DNA of 64,000 nt. Source: Enhydrobacter aerosaccus (GTDB lineage: Bacteria > Pseudomonadota > Alphaproteobacteria > Reyranellales > Reyranellaceae). Shown here in pieces: positions 1 to 8,283 of the stretch. Each line of letters opens with the position of its first letter. Position 1 is the stretch's first letter. The DNA is taken from contig NZ_FUWJ01000001.1 of NCBI RefSeq assembly GCF_900167455.1, forward strand, positions 1,178,001 to 1,242,000, written 5' to 3'. Below the pieces are notes generated by a model. That model was not told the DNA's origin. It ran no database searches and was given only the letters and a program-made list of their open reading frames with translations. Made by a program: the position numbers and the translations under genes.

Positions 1-210
1 TCCGGCGGCGCGGAAAAAGGCTTTCTCGATGAGAGGGCCGGGAGTCGCCTGCGAGGCTGCCCATACCGTCATCGCCGACCATTGTGGATGATCGAGGCCC
101 AGGAGCCAGGACAGCAATAGCGCGCCGCACGCGGCCACAGCGGTCCGGAGTCCAAAGGTCAGGCGGGGCGGATCGAAGCCCAGTCGGGAGAGGCGCTCGG
201 TGACGGTCAT
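1..210 (-). CDS. FUSC-family membrane exporter, N-terminal fragment
   Basis: Only the first 70 codons are inside the window; the gene runs off the left edge. The translation begins MTVTERLSRLGFDPPRL, followed by a hydrophobic helix (about residues 25-45) and a segment reading HPQWSAMTVWAASQ, which matches the start of fusaric acid resistance/aromatic acid exporter (FUSC, YccS-like) inner-membrane proteins. The start ATG overlaps the TGA of the upstream MarR gene as ATGA, so the two are translationally coupled. A MarR regulator plus FUSC pump is a typical arrangement for efflux of aromatic or phenolic compounds. Substrate unknown. Confidence 0.7.
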   Translation of the reverse strand, partial: MTVTERLSRLGFDPPRLTFGLRTAVAACGALLLSWLLGLDHPQWSAMTVWAASQATPGPLIEKAFFRAAG

Positions 211-674
211 TGGGGCGGTCGCCGCTCGTCCTGTAACCGTCGCAGGCGGACACCGATTTTGTCGAACAGGACCAGAGTATTCGATATCTCCTCATCGCTG
301 AGATCGACAAGGAGCTTCGCCTCGACCGCCTGCAGGGCATGTCGAATCTCGGCGAGGATCTTGCGGCCAGCCGGTGTGAGGAAGATTTGCTTGGCGCGCC
401 GGTCATTGGCATTCGTGCGTCGTTCAATCAGGCCGCGCTCGTCCAGGATGTCCAGAAGCCGGACGAGACTCGACCCGTCGATGCCAACTCGGCACGCAAG
501 ATTATTTTGGGTGATGCCCTCGCCAAACTCCTCGAGGTGGACGAGCGGTGCCCAGGTCGCATCGGTGAGGCCGATGCCGGCCACGACGTGATCCAACTCC
601 CGCCGCCAGGCACGGGTGAGCAGGGCGAAGCGGATGCCGAACCGAAAGCGGGAGGTGGTGGGGCGCGCAGTCAT
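207..674 (-). CDS. MarR-family transcriptional regulator
   Basis: 155 aa, the usual MarR length. The central winged helix-turn-helix lies at about residues 50-115, with the recognition region NNLACRVGIDGSSLVRLLD and the wing GLIERRTNANDRRAKQIFLT, whose DRR element is characteristic of the family. It is the first gene of a two-gene operon with the FUSC exporter and probably represses that operon in the absence of a phenolic ligand (inference). No clear Shine-Dalgarno precedes the ATG. An AT-rich palindrome sits about 20 bp upstream of the start and could be its own operator. Confidence 0.9.
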   Translation of the reverse strand: MTARPTTSRFRFGIRFALLTRAWRRELDHVVAGIGLTDATWAPLVHLEEFGEGITQNNLACRVGIDGSSLVRLLDILDERGLIERRTNANDRRAKQIFLTPAGRKILAEIRHALQAVEAKLLVDLSDEEISNTLVLFDKIGVRLRRLQDERRPPQ

Positions 675-693
675 GCGGGCGTTTTAAGCAAAA

Positions 694-712
694 TGATTTG
701 TATTTCAAATTA
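694..712. promoter_or_regulatory. Candidate MarR operator palindrome
   Basis: An AT-rich inverted repeat, ATTTG-TATTT-CAAAT at 696-710, extends imperfectly to 694-712. It lies between the divergent marR (start 674) and the lipoprotein gene (start 822). MarR proteins typically bind AT-rich palindromes of this size next to their own gene. Assignment is by position and symmetry only. Confidence 0.4.
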
Positions 713-821
713 TTTGTTCTGCCATCTATTATGGAAAAGCACATGGCGCACTTGGCAAGCGACGATGGTACATGTCGGCCGATTGTGGTTAGTTGATCGC
801 ATCGTCAATGCGGGGAGAAGG

Positions 822-1418
822 ATGCGCAGAGTAGCGTGCATGATCGGCTTATTGGTCTTGGGAGGCTGTGCTGACAGCTCCGGAAGGCAGGTCGCCGACT
901 GTGCGACCTATCGCCGGCCCGGGCCCTGCTATGACGGCACCGATATCACCGACCGCAAGAACCGCGACAGCGTCAAGGATATCACGGTCCACGTGGCGGA
1001 CGACACGCGGGACATCACCGATCGAAAGAACCGGGACGACGTCAAGGACCGGACCGTCTGGTGCGCCGAAATCGGCCAGGTGATCGTGGCGCCATCCTTC
1101 ATGGTCTTCTTCGGCTGGGATCGCTCGGACCTGTCTGGCGAGGCGCTGGAGACGATCCAGCATGCCGCCGATGCCTACAAGAACAAGGGGGGAGCACGCG
1201 TCACCGCGACCGGCCATACCGACCGGTCTGGTCCCGAGGATTACAATATGGCGCTGTCGCTGCGACGCGCGAATGCCGTCAAGGATGCCCTGATCCGTGA
1301 CGGCGTGAAGGCTTCGGATATTTCCGTCGTCGGCCGCGGCGAGGCGCAGCCGCTGGTGCCAACTCCCGATGGGGTTCGGGAGGCGCAGAACCGTCGCGTC
1401 GAAATCGTGATCCGCTAA
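822..1418 (+). CDS. OmpA-family outer-membrane lipoprotein with internal repeat
   Basis: 198 aa from ATG 822, chosen because GGGGAGAAGG lies just upstream and the protein then opens with a short lipoprotein signal (MRRVACMIGLLVLGGC, predicted lipidated Cys at residue 16). An in-frame ATG at 765 would only lengthen the signal. The C-terminal about 105 residues are an OmpA-like peptidoglycan-binding domain: FFGWDRSDLS, ATGHTDRSG, LRRANAVKDAL and NRRVEIVI are all recognisable. Between lipid anchor and OmpA domain is a duplicated 16-residue unit starting DITDRKNRD. Likely Pal-like: anchored in the outer membrane and contacting the cell wall. Its stop overlaps the stop of the convergent DUF2189 gene. 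Confidence 0.88.
   Translation: MRRVACMIGLLVLGGCADSSGRQVADCATYRRPGPCYDGTDITDRKNRDSVKDITVHVADDTRDITDRKNRDDVKDRTVWCAEIGQVIVAPSFMVFFGWDRSDLSGEALETIQHAADAYKNKGGARVTATGHTDRSGPEDYNMALSLRRANAVKDALIRDGVKASDISVVGRGEAQPLVPTPDGVREAQNRRVEIVIR
942..1058 (+). repeat. Two 48-bp direct repeat units inside the lipoprotein gene
   Basis: Units at 942-989 and 1011-1058, separated by 21 bp, encode DITDRKNRDSVKDITV and DITDRKNRDDVKDRTV. The DNA copies differ at several third positions, so the duplication is not very recent. The units are highly charged and lie in the linker between the lipid anchor and the OmpA domain. Confidence 0.85.
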
Positions 1419-2299
1419 CGCTCAGGGCGCGGCAGCACCTTGCGATAGAGGTGCCATGTCGCGTGCCCGAGCACCGGCAGCACGATCGCCAATCCGAGTA
1501 ACAGGGGAAGGGCGCCGATAACCAGGCCGACGGCAATCGTCAGTCCCCACAAAGCCATCGTGCCGGGATTGCTGCGCACGACCCGGATCGAGGTCGTGAT
1601 TGCCGTCGTGACCCCCACGTTGCGGTCGAGCAGCAACGGAAACGTCACGACGCTGATGATGGCGGCCACGAGGGCGAACAGGAAGCCCACGCCGATCCCG
1701 ACAATGGTCATTGTCCACCCGGCGGAGGTCGTAAATACCTCGTCCGCGAACGCGTGCAGAGACTCGGGCGGTTCCGGTCCGAAGCTCAGCAGGTAAATGA
1801 AATGGGCGGCGAACAGCCATAGGGCCAGAAGGCCGGCGAGCAGAAGCCCCATCACGATGATGGGACCGATGGCGGGTGACGTCGCAACCCCGAACGCATC
1901 GGTCCAGTCCTTGTCGGTACCCTGCTCGCGACGACGGCTCATTTCGTACAGGCCGACCGCAAAGAAGGGGGCGACGATGGCGAAGCCCGAAATCAGGGGA
2001 AAGAGTAGGGGCAGCATTCCGTAGCCCATCACCATGCGCGAGAAGACGAGGCCGGCAATAGGATAGGCCAGACAAATGAAAATGACGTCCGTCCGATAGG
2101 CGCCGAAGTCCCCGAACCCTTTGCGCAGCACGTCGCGCAGATCGCCGGCCCGGATCCTCTGGACGACAAGCGGTCTGGTGTCCCGCGCGTCCCAGGCACC
2201 ATCGATCGTCTGAGCGGCCCGGTCCATGACCCGGCCCGTGGATTTGAGCTGATCCCATCCCCACTCGATGGGGTTTCGGATGTGTTGTTGCACGGCCAT
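1415..2299 (-). CDS. DUF2189-family integral membrane protein
   Basis: 294 aa with about six hydrophobic segments between residues 70 and 285, consistent with the DUF2189 family (poorly characterised inner-membrane proteins). The N-terminal 60 residues are soluble (AQTIDGAWDARDTRPLVV) and are followed by DLRDVLRKGFGDFGAYRTDVIF, which leads into the first membrane helix. Start ATG 2299 is preceded by GAGGAG. It is convergent with the OmpA lipoprotein gene, their stop codons overlapping. Function unknown. Confidence 0.85.
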   Translation of the reverse strand: MAVQQHIRNPIEWGWDQLKSTGRVMDRAAQTIDGAWDARDTRPLVVQRIRAGDLRDVLRKGFGDFGAYRTDVIFICLAYPIAGLVFSRMVMGYGMLPLLFPLISGFAIVAPFFAVGLYEMSRRREQGTDKDWTDAFGVATSPAIGPIIVMGLLLAGLLALWLFAAHFIYLLSFGPEPPESLHAFADEVFTTSAGWTMTIVGIGVGFLFALVAAIISVVTFPLLLDRNVGVTTAITTSIRVVRSNPGTMALWGLTIAVGLVIGALPLLLGLAIVLPVLGHATWHLYRKVLPRPER

Positions 2300-2418
2300 A
2301 GGCAGCTCCTCTCGAAACGGTGTCGAAGGACGCGGCCATCATGGTCGACTGTCGTCGTCTCGTCGGTCACGAAGGAGCCGCGGAACCACAGTGCAATAAC
2401 ACTATACTCCCGTCGGCA

Positions 2419-2479
2419 GGCCCTGTCCGCTGCCGAAGGTTCGTACTGGCGAACCTTCGGCCGGTGACCCGACAGGGCC
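2419..2479 (-). terminator. Nested inverted repeat (hairpin) after the dehydrogenase gene
   Basis: An inner perfect stem CCGAAGGTTCG / CGAACCTTCGG (2433-2443 and 2450-2460, 6-nt loop) is enclosed by an outer stem GGCCCTGTC / GACAGGGCC (2419-2427 and 2471-2479). The structure begins 2 nt beyond the TAA of the minus-strand hydroxyacid dehydrogenase. No U-run follows on the minus strand, so it may be a Rho-assisted terminator or a 3'-end stabiliser rather than a classical intrinsic terminator. Confidence 0.5.
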
Positions 2480-2480
2480 G

Positions 2481-3440
2481 TTACGTCAGTTCCGGAACGA
2501 CCCAGAGCGCGGCTTCGCCGCGCGCCACGCGTTGCACGTTGTCAAAGCCGTTGCGCAGCCGCGTTATGTTGCTTTCGAAAGTCGGACCGGCGAGGTGCGC
2601 CGTCAGAACGACATTGTCGAGCTTGAGGAGCGGATTGTCCGGCGGGGTCGGCTCCTCATCGAACACGTCGAGGCCGGCGCCGAACAGCCGGCCAGCCGAG
2701 AGCGCTTCGGTCAGGGCCTTCTCGTCGATCACGGGCCCGCGCGAGGTATTCACGATGATCGCCGACTTCTTCATGACGGCGAGTTCCGGCGCGCCGATCA
2801 TGTGGTGGGTCGAGTCGTTCAACGGCACATGCAGGGACAGGATGTCGGATCCGCGCAGGATTTCCGGCAGCAGGCGGAAGCGGACGCCAAGCGTATCCTC
2901 TTCCTCCTCCTTGAGACGGGCGATGTCGTAGTAGTGGACCTGCATGCCGAAGGCGAGGGCCAGACGCGCGACTTTCTTGCCGATCGTGCCGAGGCCAATG
3001 ATGCCCAGAACCTTGTTGCGCACCTCGTGGACGGTCGGCGGCGAATTGCCGTGCCAACGGCCTGCGGTGACATTCGAATGCTGCGTGATCAGACGGCGCG
3101 ATACGGCCAGCATCAGCAGCAGGGCGTGCTCCGACACCGCGACCGAATTGGCGCCACCATTGTTGCAAAGCGGCACCTTGCTCTTGCGGGCTGCTTTGAG
3201 ATCGGCCTTATCGTATCCAGCGCTCAGCATCTGCACGAGCTTGAGATGAGGAGCGTCCTTGTAGAGCTGCTCGCTGACATACTGCTGGACGAATCCCACG
3301 AAATAATGGGCGCCCGGCAGCGCGGCCTTCTGCTCGGGGGAATTGTGCAGCGCCTTGACGATCTCGAACCCCTTGGGGGCGAGATCGTCCACCATTGCCA
3401 GGCAGTCCTTGGGACCAACGACCAGAATGCGCTCAGCCAT
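2481..3440 (-). CDS. D-2-hydroxyacid dehydrogenase, NAD(P)-dependent
   Basis: 319 aa. The start was set at ATG 3440 (MAERILVVGP) because an AAGGAG ribosome site lies about 10 nt upstream; the open frame continues further but without support. A Rossmann motif GLGTIG is at about residues 139-144. The family catalytic residues can be placed: Arg in NTSRGPVID, Glu in LDVFDEEP, His in LTAHLAGPT. It would reduce a 2-keto acid to the D-2-hydroxy acid or the reverse in the cytosol. It is 32 bp downstream of a GMC oxidoreductase on the same strand and probably cotranscribed, suggesting consecutive oxidation steps on an alcohol-derived acid. Substrate not assignable. Confidence 0.9.
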   Translation of the reverse strand: MAERILVVGPKDCLAMVDDLAPKGFEIVKALHNSPEQKAALPGAHYFVGFVQQYVSEQLYKDAPHLKLVQMLSAGYDKADLKAARKSKVPLCNNGGANSVAVSEHALLLMLAVSRRLITQHSNVTAGRWHGNSPPTVHEVRNKVLGIIGLGTIGKKVARLALAFGMQVHYYDIARLKEEEEDTLGVRFRLLPEILRGSDILSLHVPLNDSTHHMIGAPELAVMKKSAIIVNTSRGPVIDEKALTEALSAGRLFGAGLDVFDEEPTPPDNPLLKLDNVVLTAHLAGPTFESNITRLRNGFDNVQRVARGEAALWVVPELT

Positions 3441-3472
3441 CACCACTCCTTCGATACTCTGTCCATCGTCAC

Positions 3473-5182
3473 CTATCCCGCCGCGATGATCGCGTCCGAG
3501 ATCTTCTCGGCCGTCATCAGGGTGGGAAAGTTCGTATTCGCGCAAGGCACGATCGGGAACACCGACGCATCCACGACCCGCAATCCGTGCACACCTTTGA
3601 CACGGCCCTGCGTGTCCACCACGGACATCGGATCGTCGGGACGCCCCATGCGACAGGTACAGGAGGCATGCCAGACGCCGATGGCGGCTTTTCTGACGAA
3701 CGCTTCCAGCGCATCGTCATCGGTCATCACCTGATCGAAGGTGAATCCTTCGACGACGAAGTTGTCGATCATGTAGCGGCGCAGTGTAGCCGGTCCGTCG
3801 AGGAACCTGGCGATGATCGCCGTCAGAAGCTTGTTCTTGGCACTGACGACGCCGATCTTGCGCACGCGATCCGTGTAGGCCGCCGGAAAGGGATTGTCGG
3901 TCACCGCTTTCACCATCGGAGTCATCTGCAGCGCCGCCATCCTGCGGAAGCCCGTCATCAGGCGATCGAGGTCACGCCTGTCCGACAGCAGATTGAACTC
4001 GACGGTGGGCTCGACTCGCCAGTCTCGGGAATTGAGTTTGACCTGGCCCGTTTCCGAGTAGGTGCGATTGACGAAGGTCAGCAGGGACGCGATCTGCTCT
4101 CCGACCGCGTGCCAGGCGGATTTGTTCACCACCGCGACGAACATGTCGCCCCGCGGCACATCGGGCAGGCCGGAGGAGTAGCGGATGCCAAGCTGGATAT
4201 GCCGCCGGGTGTGCTCGTTCACCCGGGCCCGCCGGCGAATGAAGGACGACAACGAGATCGAGGGATGGTCCATCAGCCGCTGGCCGACACCCGGCAACGC
4301 TGCCACGACTGGTATTCCCATGTCCTTGAGGTGACCGACGGGTCCGATGCCCGCCCGCAGCAGATGGGCCGGAGAATGGATGGCGCCCGACGACAGGATG
4401 ACCTCGCGGGCGTGGAACTCCGTGGTCTTGCCGTCGACCAAGGCAGCGACACCGATGCACCGTGTGCCGTCGAACAGCAGCGATGTCACCTGGGTATTGG
4501 TCGATATGATGAGGTTCGGCCGCTTCCGCGTTTCGGTGTCGAGGTACCCCATTGCCGCCGACACGCGCTGCTCCGCTGCGTTGGAGTGCGTCACCGGGAA
4601 ATAGCCGTCTACGAATTCACCGTTCTGGTCGGGCAGGAAGGCCATGCCGGTGCCCTTGCAGGCTTCGGCGATCGCTTTGGCAAAGCCGGTCCAATGCTCC
4701 ACCGGAATTCGCCTTACCGGAATGCGCCCGTCCTTTCCGTGATAAGGCCCGTCGAAGTCGAGATCGCGCTCGACCTTCTTGAAGTAGGGCAGGACCTCGT
4801 TCCAGCTCCAGCCTTCGGCGCCCCGGTCCACCCATTCCTGGTAGTCGGTTGGCGCGCCGCGATTGGCCATCTGGCCGTTGATCGACGAGCCTCCGCCCAG
4901 CACCCGGGCCTGCTCGTACTTGCGCAACGGCGGCCGGTCTTCATCGGGATTGTTGTGCGAGACGACTTGCGTGTGGACCTTGAGCTCCGTCCAGTGAAAG
5001 CGCGGATCGAAGTAGGCCGTTCCCGAATAGGAATCGCGGATTTCCGGCGGTTCCTGACCCGGCGGCGTGTCCTGACCGGCCTCGCACACCAGAACCTTGT
5101 TGGCGCTACGGGCCGAAAGCCGGTTGGCCAGGACGGAACCGGCGGAGCCGCCGCCGACGATGATGTAGTCGTACGCGACCAA
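3473..5182 (-). CDS. GMC-family FAD-dependent alcohol/choline dehydrogenase-like enzyme
   Basis: 569 aa. The N-terminal FAD dinucleotide-binding motif is YIIVGGGSAGSVLANRLS; the GMC signature region GGGSSINGQMANRG and the C-terminal segment VWHASCTCRMG...VVDASVFP are present, with His in WHASCTCRMG as the candidate catalytic base. The start codon is TTG at 5182, preceded by AGAGGGG; no ATG nearby gives a better start. GMC enzymes oxidise primary alcohols, often in catabolic pathways; the adjacent D-2-hydroxyacid dehydrogenase may act on a later intermediate. No signal peptide is evident, so cytosolic. Confidence 0.9.
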   Translation of the reverse strand: MVAYDYIIVGGGSAGSVLANRLSARSANKVLVCEAGQDTPPGQEPPEIRDSYSGTAYFDPRFHWTELKVHTQVVSHNNPDEDRPPLRKYEQARVLGGGSSINGQMANRGAPTDYQEWVDRGAEGWSWNEVLPYFKKVERDLDFDGPYHGKDGRIPVRRIPVEHWTGFAKAIAEACKGTGMAFLPDQNGEFVDGYFPVTHSNAAEQRVSAAMGYLDTETRKRPNLIISTNTQVTSLLFDGTRCIGVAALVDGKTTEFHAREVILSSGAIHSPAHLLRAGIGPVGHLKDMGIPVVAALPGVGQRLMDHPSISLSSFIRRRARVNEHTRRHIQLGIRYSSGLPDVPRGDMFVAVVNKSAWHAVGEQIASLLTFVNRTYSETGQVKLNSRDWRVEPTVEFNLLSDRRDLDRLMTGFRRMAALQMTPMVKAVTDNPFPAAYTDRVRKIGVVSAKNKLLTAIIARFLDGPATLRRYMIDNFVVEGFTFDQVMTDDDALEAFVRKAAIGVWHASCTCRMGRPDDPMSVVDTQGRVKGVHGLRVVDASVFPIVPCANTNFPTLMTAEKISDAIIAAG

Positions 5183-5311
5183 GCGTTTCCCCTCTTATTG
5201 CGGGCACGCTACGCCCGGTCGAGAGCGTGGGCAAAGAAAGAATGGGATCGCAACGTGCTCTGCGAGCCGGGCGTTGATTGGACGGTTTCAAACATTGCGG
5301 AGAACGGCACC

Positions 5312-5776
5312 ATGACGCGCACATTCGTCGCCTTCGCCCTTGCGGCTGCTGTTGCTGCCGGACCGGCTATCGCACAGACCCCATCGTCCAGCCAACCTGC
5401 CCAGATGGCGCAACCGACGCCGACTCCGTCGGTCGGAACGCACTCAGGCGCCAGCACCGACGGAAGCGGCATGGGCGGTGCCGACACTGCAGTGAAGGGC
5501 GGCGCGGGCGAATCGGCCAACGGTGTGACGGCAGGCTCAAAGTCAGGCCTAGAGACACCAGCGGTGACAGGCGAGTCGCCTAGCGTCGCAAATGCCTCAG
5601 GACAGCAACTTTCGTCGGCTGCATTGACCGCCAGGAAAGCGATCGAGCGCGACGGCTATAAGGACGTCCAGGGCCTTGCCAAAGGGAGTGACGGGCTGTG
5701 GCATGCCCAGGCACTCCGGGGCAATACCCAGGTCCAGGTAACTGTCGACCGAGCTGGGATGGTGTCGGCGCAATAG
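5312..5776 (+). CDS. Secreted PepSY-like small protein with low-complexity linker
   Basis: 154 aa from ATG 5312 (MTRTFVAFALAAAVAAGPAIAQ), a clear Sec signal peptide with cleavage expected after AIA. Residues about 22-100 are low-complexity, rich in Ser, Gly, Thr, Pro and Ala. The C-terminal about 45 residues (ARKAIERDGYKDVQGLAKG, then DGLWHAQALRGNTQVQVTVD) look like a single PepSY-type alpha/beta unit as found in small periplasmic proteins. The next gene encodes a related C-terminal unit. The long frame upstream of 5312 is antisense to the GMC gene and is not coding. Function unknown. Confidence 0.75.
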   Translation: MTRTFVAFALAAAVAAGPAIAQTPSSSQPAQMAQPTPTPSVGTHSGASTDGSGMGGADTAVKGGAGESANGVTAGSKSGLETPAVTGESPSVANASGQQLSSAALTARKAIERDGYKDVQGLAKGSDGLWHAQALRGNTQVQVTVDRAGMVSAQ

Positions 5777-5905
5777 CGTGCATCACGGAGGTTGAGGGGC
5801 TACCGCGGGTCGGCGGCATGCCACCGCTTGTCGGAGAGTTGCCACAAAGGAGGGACAACCTTCAGGCTGTCACCCCGGACATCCAGCGAGGTGAGGAGCA
5901 ATGAC

Positions 5906-6169
5906 ATGCCATATCGTATCCTCTTGGCTGCATCTCTGGTCGTGCTCGCTGGTGGGACAGCGGCGCAGGTACCTGCCGGTCCGCCGGCGAGAAACCAGGC
6001 GAGCAGTGCGGGTTCTGCCGGCGTGACGGCGCATATGCAGTCACAGGGATTTTCCGAAATCCATAACCTGCATCGCGGTCCGGATGGAAAATGGACCGGT
6101 CAAGCGGTTCGCAATGGCGTGCCGTACACAGTGACGGCCGAACCCGACGGACGATTGACGCCGCGCTGA
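5906..6169 (+). CDS. Small secreted PepSY-like protein, paralogue of the upstream gene
   Basis: 87 aa from ATG 5906, with GAGGAG placed 6-10 nt upstream. Signal peptide MPYRILLAASLVVLAGGTAAQ is followed by a short Pro/Ala/Ser linker and a C-terminal unit GFSEIHNLHRGPDGKWTGQA, then NGVPYTVTAEPDGRL. This aligns with the C-terminus of the preceding protein (DGYKDVQGLAKGSDGLWHAQA, then VQVTVDRAGMVS): glycine-hydrophobic start, xxL, gly-Asp-Gly-x-Trp, then a beta strand and a second turn. The pair probably arose by duplication. The 130-bp gap between them contains nothing else I recognise. Confidence 0.75.
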   Translation: MPYRILLAASLVVLAGGTAAQVPAGPPARNQASSAGSAGVTAHMQSQGFSEIHNLHRGPDGKWTGQAVRNGVPYTVTAEPDGRLTPR

Positions 6170-6183
6170 GGGCCGCCGGGACA

Positions 6184-7218
6184 TCAGCTGAGCTCTCGAC
6201 GGACCATCGCTGCTCCCTCGGCGAGGGCTTTCAGTTTTCCGAAGGCCGTGGCACGCGGCAGGTATTTCATGCCGCAATCCGGAGCAGCAAGAAGCTTGTC
6301 GGGACCGATATGCTTCAGGCCGGCGCGGATCCGCTCGGCCACACGCACAGGAGTCTCGATCTCCGCATCGTTCAGATCGATGACACCGAGCATGACCTTC
6401 TTCGGAGCGAGCTCCTTGAGGATACCGAGATCGAGCTTGGGCTGAGCGGCCTCGATCGAGATCTGCTGGGCGATGGTGTCGGCGAGCTGGGGCAGGAAGG
6501 AATAGCCGCTCGGCTTGCTGGAGCCGGGCACGACTGCCGCGTATCCGAAGCAAAGATGCAACACTGTCGGCACTGGGATGCCCTGCAAGGCACGGTTGAT
6601 GACCTTGACCGCATAGCGATTGGCCTCTTCCGGGTTGTTGCGCAGCCAGGGTTCGTCGAGCTGGATGACGTCCGCGCCGGCCTTGACCAGATCATGCGCC
6701 TCTTCGTTCACAGCTTGAGCGTAATCCATGCACATGGCTTCAGCATCGCCGTAGAATTCGTCCTTTACCTGTTGTCCCATGGTGAACGGCCCTGGCAGCG
6801 TGATCTTGGCCATCTTCTCGGTGTTGGCGCGCAGGAACTGCATGTCCCGGATCTCCACGGGCCGCGTCCGCCTGATCTTGCCGACGACCCGAGGCACCGG
6901 CGTCCGGCTCCCCGTGCGATTGACGATCTCCGCCGGATGATCGTTGTCGATCCCTTCGAGCGCGGTCGCGAAGTGATTCGAATAGCTTTCCCGACGCATC
7001 TCGCCGTCGGTGATGATGTCGAGGCCAGCGCGCTCCATGTCCCGGATGGCCAATAGGGTGGCGTCATCCTGTGCCTGTTGGAGGAAGGGTTCAGGGATTC
7101 GCCAAAGTTCCTTCATGCGCGTGCGCGGCACGACCTTGCTCAGCATATTCCGGTTCACCAGCCAATCCGGCTGCGGGTAGGAGCCGACGACAGTGGTCTG
7201 CACGAGCGCTTCAGCCAT
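6184..7218 (-). CDS. MetE-like (cobalamin-independent methionine synthase C-terminal family) methyltransferase
   Basis: 344 aa, corresponding only to the catalytic C-terminal half of MetE. The opening TTVVGSYPQPDWLV and the motifs TDGEMRRESY, IQLDEPWLR and ISIEAAQP are characteristic. Zinc ligands can be placed: His221 and Cys223 in VLHLCFGY, Glu in SIEAA, and Cys in APDCGMKYLPR. Such stand-alone half-length proteins are common in alphaproteobacteria and may use a methyl donor other than methyltetrahydrofolate-polyglutamate. A good ribosome site (GAAGGGAG) precedes ATG 7218. It lies 64 bp downstream of the dehydrogenase gene on the same strand. Confidence 0.88.
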   Translation of the reverse strand: MAEALVQTTVVGSYPQPDWLVNRNMLSKVVPRTRMKELWRIPEPFLQQAQDDATLLAIRDMERAGLDIITDGEMRRESYSNHFATALEGIDNDHPAEIVNRTGSRTPVPRVVGKIRRTRPVEIRDMQFLRANTEKMAKITLPGPFTMGQQVKDEFYGDAEAMCMDYAQAVNEEAHDLVKAGADVIQLDEPWLRNNPEEANRYAVKVINRALQGIPVPTVLHLCFGYAAVVPGSSKPSGYSFLPQLADTIAQQISIEAAQPKLDLGILKELAPKKVMLGVIDLNDAEIETPVRVAERIRAGLKHIGPDKLLAAPDCGMKYLPRATAFGKLKALAEGAAMVRRELS

Positions 7219-7282
7219 GACTGTTTATCTCCCTTCGATGTGGCGATCGTCGGCCTGTCTTCTTCCAGTGTCCCGATAGCAG

Positions 7283-8212
7283 TCAAGCAAGGCCGTCGCT
7301 TACCGCAACATTCTCGGGCACAAGTTTCATGCCTGCCGCACGGGCCAGTTCCACCAACAGAACCGAGAAGTCGATGTCGCCAGGATATTGATGCGACAAG
7401 GCCAGAAGGCCGTCGCGCGCCGTGGAGGCGGTTGGCATGACCACACCGTGAGCGCGAGCCGCTGCCAACCCGAGTTCCATATCCTTGAGCAGGAGTTTCG
7501 GCGTGAAGGTGGTGGTGAAGTCGAGATTGACGAGGGCAGGGCTCTTGTATCGGGTGAACATCGAGCCGAGAACGCTTTGATTCATCGCTTCCAGGAACAG
7601 GTGGCGTGGGATGCCCGCTTTCTCCGCCAGAAGCGTGACTTCGCACAGCGTCTGGGTCATGACCCCGAACATCGTGTTGTGGGCGATCTTCCACACTCGG
7701 GCGCGTTCGCCTTCGCCGACATAGGTGACGGCGCGAGCCATCGCACCGAGAAGCGGCTGAATCGCGTCGTAGTCGGCCTTGGAGCCGGATGCGACCACCA
7801 GCAACTTGCCTGCCTTTGCCACCTTTGCGTTGCCCGATACCGGGGCGCTCAAATAAGCGACTCCCGAAGCGGTCAAGGTCTCTCGAATTTCAGCCGATCC
7901 GGCGTCCGAGATGGAGGACATGTCAACGATGCGCTGAGGGCGAGCCTCGGTCCCGAGCAGTCCGTCGGCCGCGAAAAGGATCGCCTTCAGATCGTCGGTG
8001 GTCGACACCATGGTGAATACCGTCGAGCAATGGGCCACGGCCTTCTTGTCGGCCACGACCTCGGCGCCCAAGGCAGCCAGAGGAGCCGTTTTCGCTACAG
8101 TCCGGTTCCACACTGACAGCCCGTAGCCGGCTGCGATCAGTCGGGCCGCCATGGCTTCTCCCATCCGGCCAAGTCCGATCCAACCGATGTCGTGCGACGC
8201 TCTGGCATTCAT
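7283..8212 (-). CDS. 3-hydroxyisobutyrate dehydrogenase-family NAD(P) oxidoreductase
   Basis: 309 aa beta-hydroxyacid dehydrogenase. N-terminal Rossmann motif IGWIGLGRMGEAMA (GLGRMG near residues 13-18); substrate-binding segment LSAPVSGN (about 121-128); catalytic Lys175 with Asn179 in VWKIAHN. The all-helical C-terminal domain is present (EKAGIPRHLFLEAMNQ). Family members oxidise 3-hydroxyisobutyrate, tartronate semialdehyde, 6-phosphogluconate-like or glyoxylate-type substrates; which one cannot be read from the sequence. Probably cotranscribed with the MetE-like gene downstream and divergent from the phospholipase D-like gene. Confidence 0.9.
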   Translation of the reverse strand: MNARASHDIGWIGLGRMGEAMAARLIAAGYGLSVWNRTVAKTAPLAALGAEVVADKKAVAHCSTVFTMVSTTDDLKAILFAADGLLGTEARPQRIVDMSSISDAGSAEIRETLTASGVAYLSAPVSGNAKVAKAGKLLVVASGSKADYDAIQPLLGAMARAVTYVGEGERARVWKIAHNTMFGVMTQTLCEVTLLAEKAGIPRHLFLEAMNQSVLGSMFTRYKSPALVNLDFTTTFTPKLLLKDMELGLAAARAHGVVMPTASTARDGLLALSHQYPGDIDFSVLLVELARAAGMKLVPENVAVSDGLA

Positions 8213-8283
8213 GGGACGGAACCCTTCTGCGGCTATTGCGTTGGAGGTGCGCGACAGTGTGGGGAGGGATCAAGTCGCTGTCC

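Noticed and set aside
3395..5311. Long plus-strand frame upstream of the small secreted protein
   Set aside because: It is antisense to the GMC oxidoreductase. Only the part from ATG 5312, which begins with a signal peptide, is credible.
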